Source: Ophiothrix spiculata (taxonomy: Eukaryota; Echinodermata; Ophiuroidea; Amphilepidida; Ophiotrichidae). Taken from it: a stretch of 30,823 bases of DNA. Below the pieces are notes generated by a model. The model was not told where the DNA came from. It saw nothing but the letters and a program-made list of their open reading frames with translations, and searched no databases. Of this stretch, positions 1 through 9,896 are shown one piece after another. Both the position numbers and the translations under genes were made by a program. Each line of letters opens with the position of its first letter. Position 1 is the stretch's first letter. The DNA lies in the NCBI GenBank assembly GCA_000969725.1, contig JXSR01S073031.1. One strand, 5' to 3'.

Positions 1-8
1 ATGACGTT

Positions 9-530
9 CCGGCAAAAAGGTATCAACTTTTTCGAAGTAGTCTGTTGACGCAGTCATGAACTTGATCATGGACGTGAAATCACTAGTAAAGTATACGCCG
101 GGGAAGTAGTGACGTCATAATTTATGTAAATCACCCAACACGTGCGTTTTGGACCCAAACAAATTATCATGTCCACTAATCATACGTATTAACACAATAG
201 GCACACATAAACATACAATTCAGACTGATTTTTCTCGGTCGGAAGACGAAAATAACGCCAGGGGTCCCGTCCTGGCTTGTAATCACAACATTCAGCATAA
301 TAGGCCGGCATGTTTTCCCTTATTTTTGTTTTAGACGAAAGTTATGGTATAAAATCGAGGTCGGACTTTTTTCCCCATAGACTTTACGTGTGGCAAAAAT
401 GGTCACACCGTTTGTTTGGGTCCAAAACGCACGTGTTGGGTGATTAACATAAATTATGACGTCACTACTTCCCCGGCGTATAAACTAGAGACTCTATTCC
501 TTATGTACGCCAAAAAGTGTGATATTCTGA
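9..530 (+). repeat. Dispersed repeat family A, copy 1, split by a MITE
   Basis: Bases 9-91 (GGCAAAAAGGTATCAACTTT, then GAAGTAGTCTGTTGACGCA and GGACGTGAAATCACTAGTAA) and about 483-530 (GACTCTATTCC onward) match the uninterrupted copies at about 8179-8330 and 17,543-17,665. The interruption is the TIR element at 92-482. The family has no visible coding capacity and I do not recognise it. Confidence 0.65.
92..482. mobile_element. 391-bp MITE with about 70-bp terminal inverted repeats
   Basis: 92-160 and 414-482 are reverse complements with one mismatch in 69 bases; pairing continues about three bases further. Ends are TATACGCCGGGGAAGTAGTG and its complement, so a TA target site is plausible but ambiguous because the ends themselves read TATA. 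The interior (about 250 bp) has only a 61-codon chance frame and no transposase. Insertion into family A is shown by comparison with the uninterrupted copy near 8250. Confidence 0.82.
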
Positions 531-689
531 CTGTGTAAGTAGGGAAAAATTACCTTGAATTAATTATGTGAAACGGATTATCGTGATACGAATCGAGTCG
601 TGAGGAAACAATTATTATTTATTAATAGCTCGGAGTCCCTTCGTAATCTATCGTCTTTGTTACAACTAACACCCTGGTCACATAAGCCG

Positions 690-890
690 TAAGAAGCCGC
701 AACGCCGCAACGCCGGTATGACACCGGTGAATGCTTGCGATGCCCGGTCGAACCCCGGTCGGACGCCGGTGGTTAAGGGACCATAACTGAAGAAATCGTA
801 TACAAGCCGCAAGGTTTTAGCTCAGAATTAAATTCTTGCGGCATGCTCCGGCGTCTCTAAACGACGAACTACTGCGACTCTGCGACTCTG
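690..890. other. CpG-rich block of unknown nature
   Basis: Repeated GCCGCAACGCCG, CCGGT and GGTCG motifs make this block much richer in CG than its AT-rich surroundings. No long open frame or RNA gene is visible. 541-689 and 891-956 show nothing recognisable. Confidence 0.4.
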
Positions 891-956
891 AGATCTCCCC
901 GTATTGCCTGTTTTGTTTTTAATATCTACCTTCCTTTGCATTCGTCTAATATCATT

Positions 957-1796
957 ATACACGGTTGCTCATATAGTTGGAATAGAAATATTTGTACTAC
1001 TTTTTTATGTAAAGGTTAATTTATGATGAAAATATCTGGAAACTTATGTTGCTTTTGGTCAGATTTGATAGGTAATCTTGTTGGTTGTGAAATGGAACTC
1101 AGAATGTGATCAATTTTCTCATGTACTGGTAAGGGGGCAACATCAAAAATGGGTCAAAAACGTGATTACTCAAGTTGAGTGGTCATATGGAATGTTTATC
1201 TGTAGTACTAGTAGAGTAATAAGCAGGGGATTAAATGTCTTTGTCATGCTTAACTGAGCCAAGAGAATGCTTGGGAACAAAGCACAAATGATCCTTCAAC
1301 GCCACTCAATTTACAAAAATAGGGTTTTAGTAAATGTGGAATGGTTTCCGACGGCTTATGACATCTTAAAAGGTTTTCACATACCGCCGGAGACCATTCC
1401 AAGTTCACCATAACCCTATTTTTGTAAATTGAGGGGCGTTGAAGGATCATTTTGTGCCTCGCTTCCAAGCATTCTCTTGGCTCAGTCTAGCGTGACAAAG
1501 ACATTCAACCACCTGCTTATCACTCTACTACAGATAGACATTCCATATGACCACTAAACTTGAGTAGAAAAGTGACCAACTCAAATTGGACGTTTTTGAC
1601 CCATTTTTGTTGTTGCCCCCTTACCAGTACATGAGAAAATTGAACACATTCGGAGTTCCATTTCACACCCAACAAGATAACCTATCAAATCTGACCAAAA
1701 GCAACATAAGTTTCCACATATTTTCATAATAAATTGACCTTTACGTCAAAAATTGGTAACAATATTTTTATTCCAAGTATATGAGCAACCGTGTAT
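957..1796. repeat. 840-bp inverted repeat (foldback element), arms about 400 bp
   Basis: The terminal 18 bases (ATACACGGTTGCTCATAT at 957-974) are exactly complementary to 1779-1796. The arms continue inward with scattered mismatches and small gaps (GGTCAGATTTGATAGGT near 1058 pairs with ACCTATCAAATCTGACC-like sequence near 1680; TTTACAAAAATAGGGTT near 1310 pairs with AACCCTATTTTTGTAAA near 1415) to a loop of about 28 bases near 1357-1384. No clear target-site duplication and no transposase. The 72-residue minus-strand frame at 1250-1468 is only the hairpin arms read through. Confidence 0.85.
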
Positions 1797-2603
1797 GAGC
1801 ATTTGTATAATGGACGTTCAATTGATCATTCCATCAAGGCAAAATTTACTATTTTTACGTAAGCAAAATAAAAATACGGCAATGTAATGTATATGTTTCA
1901 TATTTCATTTCACCATCTCAAGTCTGTTCAGATGCTCAGTGGAAGTTCCCTTGATGCATGACTATTGGCCTTCACACGCGTTATGCACAAGAAATAGGGC
2001 GTGTAAAAGACTGCGTGTCGATGGACGTCGTTCGATGCATATCGACAGGCTCTGAATAAACCATAATACCCACCAGAAGCCATGGTTCGAATCCCAACAC
2101 ATGCAGTGGAAACTCTTTCTCTTTCATGATTAAAGATAGTTTTGATTCACATTTTTCTTAGCAGATGGAAGGTGTTTACTCTTAAACAGATATTTTGTTA
2201 ATTGTTAAGTAAGTATAGATTCTGTTTTAACCCACTTGAAATCTTCTGTTTGCAATTCGGAACATGTTTATATATGGTATGTATATAAAAAATTGCAACG
2301 AGTTACACCACGCAAATCAGATACCTTCCGTCTATATTCTTTCTCTATATTCTTTTTCTGTCAATTTAGAAGCTGGTGTGTTGTATTGTTGCTCTTGGTT
2401 GCCAAGGTTTCTTGCTTTTATGCTAATGATGTGTATTCTGTGAAAGGTTACATAAACATGAAAATATGGCAATATTACATAATTTCTGGGATAAGTCAAG
2501 AAATTATGGTAAAATAGAAATAGCGAAAGATGTAAACAGAACACAGAGTAAGCAGAAGAAACGAAGAAAACAATTATTAGCAGAAGAAGAAGACGGAGGA
2601 GAC
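1797..2603. other. No gene; isolated tRNA B-box-like motif
   Basis: GGTTCGAATCC at 2084-2094 matches the pol III B-box consensus, but the flanks do not form a T-arm stem and no A box is evident. Nothing else is recognisable in this stretch. Confidence 0.3.
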
Positions 2604-2695
2604 GAAGAAAGAAGAAGAAGAAAAAAGAAGAAAAAGAAAAAAAAAAGAAGAAGAAGGGAAAAAAAGAAGAAGGAGAAAAAGAAGGAGAAAAAAAA
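2604..2695 (+). repeat. 92-base uninterrupted purine tract, GAA/GAAA-rich
   Basis: Every base from 2604 to 2695 is A or G, mainly GAA, GAAA and GGAGAAA units; a purine-rich lead-in with few pyrimidines extends back to about 2551. Such homopurine-homopyrimidine tracts can form triplex (H-DNA). The long Lys/Arg and Phe/Ser frames here are products of the tract, not genes. Confidence 0.9.
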
Positions 2696-2699
2696 TGGG

Positions 2700-4840
2700 A
2701 CAGGAATCCCGGGACAGTAATTAATTGTATTATTTTCCCGGATATTATGATTTTTAGCATCCCACTTTTTCGATCCGGGAAGGGGGAAATGCCCCTACTA
2801 GAACCTTGCCTTGTAAGACCCTGGTGTGAAGTAAATGTATTCTATAATCACATACTAGCTATTTTATGTCTATTCCATTGTAACACATTAAAATAAAATT
2901 ACCTTTAACATTCATAAGATCCATTTTGTCATTTCAAAAATCTTGTCATATTTGTGTCATATAAAACGTATTTAATTATACTTGTTACATTTTGAATTCT
3001 TAAATATTTGAAAAGCATATTGATGCTTCTTGAGATTAATAGTTCAAATTGGCTCTCGTGTTATCCATGGATCTCCCATCTCTGTTATAATGAGCAGAAC
3101 AACCATAAGCAGATATGCAAAAGGAAAACTAAGTAACAAGACGCACTTGATAAATTTTCAAACGACTGACGTCACCGTCGGTTTGTCGTTGTCATGGTTT
3201 CAACTAGCAACCAAAAACCGTTACTAAGTTAGTTTCTGTCAGGACGACCGATGTCAGGCAAACATTTTTTGTAATATCATTACGGTAAAATTTAACGATA
3301 CAATTTCATAGTAGATTTCGTCATTGACAGTCTCATTTTCAAGCTTTTTTGCAAGTTGTTTTATAGAATCCCTCTGCAGCACAATTAGGCCATAATAGGA
3401 AAAATAAATATTAAGTATGTTAAGGGCTTTCATCTTGGTTTTACTCTATGAAAAGCAGTCTATCAGACGAAAATTTATCTCTTTTTGTTATTAACACCTA
3501 TCCAAACACACAACTCTAACATTGGAGAGAAAAAAAACTGGAAAAGTTGTAAGTGTGAAGTTGAAGCCTTTATTTTCTATATTTTTGTTTGTGATTCTCT
3601 AATTTTGACCAGGTTGATATCATAATCATTTTATCATTATGTTTGAATTATTAGTCAACACCTTTATAGTCAGCATTTTTAGCGGAATACGTTTCCATTA
3701 TTAAATATAATTAATTCCATTGAAAACAATTTTATACATTAAATTTGAACCCTTTTCAAGGGTTTGGAGATGAGTATCACCAAATGAATATGTCTCTTTA
3801 ATATTTGATGATAAACTGATATTTCAATATGTAAGTTACAGTACCTGCCTCCCTCGTTATTAGACAGACTAACACATTAGAATGAATGAAATAAACTTTA
3901 AATAACGGATACCGGTTAACCAAACATCACCTGTATACATATATACCTACATAACCTGCACACAAATATTTATAACGCATCTATTCAAAGCGATCTAAGC
4001 GCAACGTAATAAAAAGCACATAAAATAATACAATTATTAATATAGCAGAAATATTTTGTCATTTATCCTCTGACAAACTTGTAAAGCGGTACAAAGGCAT
4101 GGACGTTTTAATAATGTCCTCCCTTTTTATCAAAGCAAAATCAATTTCTTTGACATCATAATAACACTCAACATGCTGAAGGTAGAAAATCTTTGGGAAA
4201 TTTTCACCCTGTAAGTTACAAGTATGAATGTCCTTTTCAGGGAATTGATCTTAAAATATAACATACAGTGGCCATGGTAACGGGTACAGAATATACATAA
4301 CACACTGTAATTTTGAACACATGACTGGCGTAGGCATTTATAAAGAACAAAGTTTTCGTAAAAAGACTTTATCTAATAGTTTGAACCAGGTTGATATCAA
4401 ATATAAATTTCTTTTCCAATGTAGTTGAGTATTAAATGCAGTTAATTTCTAATGTTGAATAGAAAATTAAGTGCGGCGTTGCCTTTCGCCTGACACATAT
4501 TCGCGTTTAGAAGAAATAATTGAATCAAACTCTGGACTCACCATTAAGGCTCTGTCAGACATCACTGTATAGAGCGAAACGTACGAATAACGTACAAAAG
4601 TTTCACATATTGAACGTGCGCTAAACGGACCACCACCCTATGAATAACGAATTAAACGTACACATAACGGACAGACCGTATGGATAATGTATTGAACATA
4701 CATGTAACGAACACATGACGAACAGCAATGCATAAAACAGAACAATAGTGGGATAAAGTACGTTAGGCACACGTTTTGCTCTTTACGGTGATGTGTGACA
4801 GAGTCTTTACATTTTAAATGACGTGACAACCTGATCACTT
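2700..4840. other. 2.1 kb AT-rich sequence with no recognised feature
   Basis: Only short chance frames (65-66 codons) and A/T-rich sequence are seen. Degenerate repeats of AACGTAC/ATAACG-type words occur at 4,580-4,720, too diverged to define a unit. Confidence 0.4.
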
Positions 4841-4841
4841 T

Positions 4842-5028
4842 GGCCCAAATTCATGAAACACCGCTAACTCTATTCGGCTGCTAATTCTATGTCTATTCAT
4901 GAATATGAGCTCTGGGCCCGTATTCATGAAACACCGCTAACTTTGCTAACCTATTGCCATCAAACTTTGACAGGTAGACAAAGAGTTAGCAGCCAACTAG
5001 ATTTAGCGGTGTTTAATGAATATGGGCC
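4842..5028. mobile_element. Small MITE with GGCCC-ATTCAT ends, plus an extra copy of its left end
   Basis: 4915-4942 (GGCCCGTATTCATGAAACAC then CGCTAACT) is complementary to 5001-5028 with about 25 of 28 bases paired, enclosing 58 bases. A direct copy of the left end lies at 4842-4869, so either a deleted earlier insertion or a partial tandem duplication precedes the complete unit. Confidence 0.72.
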
Positions 5029-5040
5029 AAAGTCTTCTTC

Positions 5041-5330
5041 AAAACATGTGCAGAGATGCCAAGGATAGAATGGTCATGTGACAATCGGAGAGTGAGAGAG
5101 TGGAAAACAGAGATGGGTTGTCCATATACGTTCTAGACGACTTCTCTCACCCCTCTCTCAAATCACTGTTCTTCTCTATGAATGACGACGCCCTCACGGT
5201 TAAATTGGAGGCAGGAGTGCTAACCAATTATCACGTGACCAATTTGTCCGTCGCTTGTTTACACAGTCTGGACTCTGAAGAAGACCCGGGTGATCGGGTT
5301 GAAACGTCACGAAAGTTGTAATGGTGAATC
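5041..5330 (+). other. Repeat-like fragment ending in a hammerhead-like core motif
   Basis: CTGAAGA (5275-5281) is followed by a possible 6-bp stem (GACCCG / CGGGTT) and GAAACGTC. That order resembles the CUGANGA - stem II - GAAA core of hammerhead ribozymes carried by some retroelements. Stem I pairing is not evident. The open frame at 5100-5321 shows no domain. Confidence 0.25.
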
Positions 5331-5740
5331 CAGCATTTTATCTAATTATTTCGTCTGTTTTACCTACTAAATGACTTGCAATATCCACAAGTGCATATTC
5401 AAGTATATTTCTCACTTCGTCTTTTTCGTAGGGGGTCAAGATTTACCAAATCTTGCCAGCCAGAGAAACACTTTTCATCGTCCTGTCAAATTAGAAATGA
5501 TTTTGCAATGTTCAATGCCCTAAATATTTGTCATACTTCGTCCAAGTTGGACACCGAATATCTGAGTTTTAGTGAAACTTTCATAAACAAAGTGAAGCAT
5601 ACATTTGGACAAAATATTCTATTAACATGGTTGAGTTAAATTATTAGTAAGTGTATCAAGGATCTACGGCGATCCGATATGCCCGATGTCATGACGCTCT
5701 GACCATGCTGACTGTATGCACTGTCAGCGAGTGGCATGGA
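5331..5740. other. No recognised feature
   Basis: AT-rich sequence with one 87-codon frame (5376-5639) that shows no domain, composition or splice context to support it. Confidence 0.35.
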
Positions 5741-5979
5741 TATATGTGACCCGTCATATCGAAAGGTACCTTAAGGTCGGCATAGTAAATTACGAGATAC
5801 GGACCATAGTTCAAAAATCACGTTCAAGGTCGAATTTCTAATTTCATCCTAAGCGTTACCTTTGAAGTATATTCTATCATATTAATCAGGTTCTAACATC
5901 CAAAGTATAAGACAAATGTTTTAAAAACCGAGGTAAACATCCTTTCTCCATTCAAGTTTTACCAGTATAAAACCTTTAA
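5741..5979. mobile_element. Left half of MITE family B
   Basis: Matches the first half of the copy at 24,616: GTGACCCGTCATATCGAAAG start, GGTCGGCAT, AATTACGAGATACGG, TTCTATCATATT, AAGACAAATGTTTTAAAAAC and CCTTTCTCC follow in the same order. Similarity stops at ACCTTTAA (5972-5979). Confidence 0.8.
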
Positions 5980-6657
5980 GGGTTAATACCGTCCTTTCAT
6001 GGCTGCGATAAGCTAAACAATTTTTCCAGCATTTTTGGCAAGGTAAACATGTTTCAATACGGTAATCAATAAAAAAAAGTAGAACAAAATCAACGTCACT
6101 GTGTGTGTTAGCCCAATTTACGACACATGCTTGTAGTTTCTGTGTGTTTATACCGTTACCAAGCAGCATGACCTATTGACTGACAGCCCGATAAATGCAA
6201 CACTCTTCTCTGTGTGGATAATGTACAATGCATGATAGGCATGAATATTAACTGAGCTCACTCTCCTTGGGGAGACACTTCGTAAAATCAGGTGACAGGG
6301 ATGTGCCCCAATTTTCAAACCTCGTATCGATTGTCATTGACCCGATTCTTTTCACATGTTGCTGTCACCAAGTATACCGATTTTTACAATGCTTTCTCAA
6401 GAAATGATTGGTTTCTAACCGAATTATCCTAGTTTTCAGAAAGTCATTCTTGTAGCCTATAGGCCTATAATAATAGGCCTAAATAATAAATATGCTAGTA
6501 TATGACCACACATGCACATCTTTACGGTGTTTATTTGAAAAGTTCAAAACCTGTTAAGAGACGAGCCGTGTTAATGATATAGCGATGAAAGTTTCATAAA
6601 AAGACACCTTTGTACGTTAAATGATAGCTATCTAAAAGACCAAATTTTCACAGTCTT

Positions 6658-7440
6658 CCCAGATAGCAAAGCTTAGTTGGACCAACTTTGGGCCAATGTC
6701 GACAGTTACGTTGGGCCAATGTACACACAATGATGTAGGGCCCATGTCCTTTTGTCCATCGGACCATCGTCATTCCTATATTGGCATTCTGACGGTTGGC
6801 TGAACGTTGGGCCAATGAAAAGCCAATGTGTTACAAAATCATACAGATAGCAAAGTTTAGTTGGGCCAATGTTAGCCGATTATGTTGGGCCAACATTGGC
6901 AAATGATATCGGGCCTGTGATTTTTACCAAGTGGATTTCTCCCACTCAGTAAAGAAGTGGTACCCTCCACAATGATGGGAGGACACGCCAAGTATGTCTT
7001 GCTTTGCTGCCTTGTTTAAAATAGCACAGGCATTGCAAGAACACAAGTATACCATATGTTCAAATACTACATGAGGTCACTACTGAAATGTACATAATTT
7101 CTGTGGTGTCTTGGTTCATTTTGTTTGCATATTTCACTTCAAAACCTTGAACTTAAGTTCATATATTTGTAGAAAATATAAATTGAGGTAGAAACTAGCG
7201 TAAAATAGCTTAATTTGGATGAAATTAACCCAAAATAGAAATTTATCTGGCCAAATAAGATCGGTCTATTAGCTCCACCCACATTCTATTACGTCATGAA
7301 CGTCGGTCTAATGTCGGTTTACCGACCATCTGCCAACCAAATTACATGATGTTTATCCAACGTTGACCCAACATCGGCTCTGCGACCGCGATCGTGCCGA
7401 CCATTGCCAATGTTGGCCCAACCATACTTTGCTATCTGGG
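6658..7440. mobile_element. 783-bp foldback element with CCCAGATAGCAAAG ends
   Basis: The left end CCCAGATAGCAAAGCTTAGT is mirrored at the right end by CTTTGCTATCTGGG. Subterminal words TTGGGCCAATGTTGGC and complements recur many times in both halves. A third internal copy of the end (ACAGATAGCAAAGTTTAGTT at 6841) suggests internal duplication or nesting. The middle (about 6,920-7,300) shows no transposase frame. Confidence 0.8.
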
Positions 7441-7636
7441 TTCATCCAAATCTTATTTAACCCCTTATTTTTGAACGTTTCTCACTGTCTTTCCTCTTTC
7501 AAGTTTGTCTATAAAGTCATTGAAAGATCTATCCCATGACTTTCATATATGAGTACCCCCGTTGTGATCGCCAGGGAATGGGAAATAATTAACAACTAAT
7601 TTGTAAGAGATAAAACCCCTATTGTGTGTTTTTTAA

Positions 7637-7740
7637 CAAGGCCGTATTTGCACGGGCAACAAAGAACCACAAGGCTACCTTTGTTGCCCGTGCAAGTACA
7701 GCCTATAAGGCTCTTTGCTGGTCGTGAAAATACGGTCTTG
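7637..7740. repeat. 104-bp hairpin element with two competing stems
   Basis: 7637-7675 pairs imperfectly with 7701-7740 (CAAGGCCGTATTTGCACGGG against CAAGACCGTATTTTCACGAC on the other strand). Independently, TTGCACGGGCAACAAAG at 7648-7664 is a perfect 17-base complement of 7679-7695 with a 14-base loop. Confidence 0.75.
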
Positions 7741-8178
7741 TGGCTTTCAACCCTCGATATCTGACACATAGTACCACGCCGCCTTCTTTCAGTCTTGAAA
7801 GCATGTTGCTGGTAGACCTTGGAAATAGCACAATTCATTGGTATAGTTGCAGTGCTTATTTTATATGCACCCCATGCCACAAACATATAAAATGGGAAGA
7901 TTTTACAACAACCTACCAAATGTGCGTATTGGAAACACTTCTGTACCAATGTGTATACAAAAAAAATGACTCTGACTACTTCAATATTTATAACAATTTG
8001 TCACTCAAATTGCGGATATTACATCAATGATTATAATTTAAAAATGAGGAAATGTTCTCTCGTATCATTTGTAATGGATAAATATCATTTTTATACAAGT
8101 AAGTCGTCTAAAACTTGATAAATTATCACTATTTTAAAACAAACTGAGAAAACAACGTGTTCGGTTTTTTCGAGATTT

Positions 8179-8330
8179 CGGCAAAAAGGTATTAAATTTT
8201 TGGAAGTAGTCTGTTGACGCAATTTTGACCTTGATCATGGACGTGAAATTACTAGTAAAGGTTCATGTGTAAACTTAAGATTCTATTCCATATATATGCT
8301 AAAAATTATGATGATCAGTAGGCCAAAACT
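8179..8330 (+). repeat. Dispersed repeat family A, copy 2 (uninterrupted)
   Basis: GGCAAAAAGGTATTAAATTT, GGAAGTAGTCTGTTGACGCA, TTGATCATGGACGTGAAATT, ACTAGTAAAGG and GATTCTATTCC match copy 1 in order. It gives the pre-insertion state of copy 1. Confidence 0.65.
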
Positions 8331-8379
8331 TGCAGTAAACATGGCGTTCCGCTCTATCGCTCGCGAAAAAGAGCAGTAG

Positions 8380-8563
8380 CCTTAAACTCGATTTTCTCAG
8401 AACTATAGTTTTCTGAATCAGTCCGATGCTTCTTACCAATTTGGATGTAACTTTGCACTCGAACATCAAATAACCAAAAGCAATATATATCTTCAGATGA
8501 GACCAAAAAAAAAAAATATTTTCATTTTGGGACCCTAAGGTACCGTTCGATATGACGGGTCAC
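8380..8563. mobile_element. Right half of MITE family B
   Basis: Begins CCTTAAACTCG and continues with ACTATAGTTTTCTGAATCAG, CCGATGCTTCTTACCAATTT, GGATGTAACTTTG and AACATCAAATAACC, ending in the right TIR (GGTACCGTTCGATATGACGG then GTCAC). It resumes the family at the point where 5741-5979 leaves off. Confidence 0.8.
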
Positions 8564-9884
8564 TTGGACCAGCTCCGAGCACTTAATATTTTGTAATTTT
8601 TTAAAGCATAATAATTTTTAAATATACATAGACTTGCACTTACATTGTACAAAGTTTCAATTGTTTATCCTTCACCTCGAAATGAAAAGAACAGACAAGT
8701 TTCAAAATCTAAAATCTATTCAAACATACCCTTCGAATGAGAGACTGTAGTTATTCAAAATTTCAATATCAATACGTCCTCGAATGATTTTGATCACAAT
8801 TTTAAGGGTACCTGCAAACCTGCACATTGTTGTTTCCCGTGGAGTTAAACCAGTGGTGGGAATACGAAATTAGCAATGTACTAGGCCACTGAAGTTTCTA
8901 GTTGAATTAAATCTCGCTAACCATACTTTTTGTGACCAAGCCACTGGTTTTATTCACGGTTGCTTGTACGTATGGCGCACAAAAATACACTACTAGATAC
9001 ACTACAAGAAAAAAATCAGTCAATGGAAAGACTACAAATGAGTCTTCGTAAGCTTTTTGAAAAGTTCATCAGATAAAGCAGTTCTGATATTAACGGGCAT
9101 CTAGTTCCAAGATTTGGCCACAATTGACTGAAATATTTTGTCCCCAGTCGTGCAACTGGATTTAACTATGTTAAGAGACGTATCTGTTGGAGATTTAACT
9201 GAGATATCGGCCATATTTGTAAAAAGTATACAGTTCCGCTACGTAATCTGAGGCTTGACAATTTTATAAATGTGGGGTGCTCGGGCAAAAATGAGAAGAA
9301 AGTCACAATCATCAAAAATGAGTTTATTACATATTTGAATTTTTTCATATTCTCAGCTTCAAAATTATACATAATTTGTCATACTTTCCGTTCCCTTTTC
9401 CATAAAAAGATGAATTTATGCGATTCAGAAATTAAAGATTTGCCCAAAATAAGCACAATGCATTATTGAGCATTTGTTGAGCAGGCAACTAATTATCTGC
9501 CTACATAGACATGATAGAGAAACGCCCGAGAGGTAATCAGGATATTTCTGGTTACGCAATGCACTTGAAACTTTACACACACCGTTAAAATTATCATTTC
9601 CAGGTAAATATAATGTCCAAATTTTGCATACAGTAAGAAGAATATCTATAGATGCAATTTCCATCAATCTGACGACAATTGAATATTTTGCTCATGTTCT
9701 TTACTAGTAAAACGTTTGACATAGACGAAAAAATCACACCTATGAGAAAAAAAATCCAACGCTGAACCAATAAGAAAACCCAAAGACGTTCCTTTTTGAA
9801 AGAAATCGTCAATTGTATCTACAGATTTCATTGCGTCAAGGCAACTCCTAGGCAGAATTTCTCTCAATTCGCATGTGATCTAGC
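8564..9884. other. 1.3 kb with no recognised feature
   Basis: AT-rich; overlapping frames of 65-80 codons on both strands between 9,166 and 9,867 show no domain or splice context. Confidence 0.35.
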
Positions 9885-9896
9885 TTCAAAATGGGC
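9885..9896. repeat. LINE target-site duplication, left copy
   Basis: TTCAAAATGGGC, identical to 10971-10982. Confidence 0.85.

Larger units (their letters stand above)
5980..8379. mobile_element. Inferred 2.4-kb composite insertion splitting a family B MITE
   Basis: The two flanking half-elements are collinear, on one strand and abut at one point of the full-length copy, sharing only about 7 bases (CCTTTAA / CCTTAAA), as expected of a target duplication. The insertion has no recognised terminal repeats and itself holds a foldback element, a small hairpin element and a family A copy. 5980-6657 and 7741-8160 show nothing else recognisable. Confidence 0.45.

Noticed and set aside
149..334. 61-codon + frame
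   Set aside because: Lies inside the MITE at 92-482, starts within its left TIR and has no domain.
1250..1468. 72-codon minus-strand frame
   Set aside because: Spans the loop and both arms of the 840-bp hairpin; a chance frame.
2084..2094. Perfect tRNA B-box GGTTCGAATCC
   Set aside because: Flanking bases do not form a T-arm stem and no A box or cloverleaf is visible; too little to call a tRNA or SINE.
2332..2760. 142-codon minus-strand frame rich in Phe/Ser and the 84-codon Lys/Arg frame opposite it
   Set aside because: Both are translations of the purine tract at 2604-2695.
5100..5321. 73-codon + frame ending in an acidic/basic tail
   Set aside because: The tail corresponds to the hammerhead-like repeat motif; no domain or splice sites were found.
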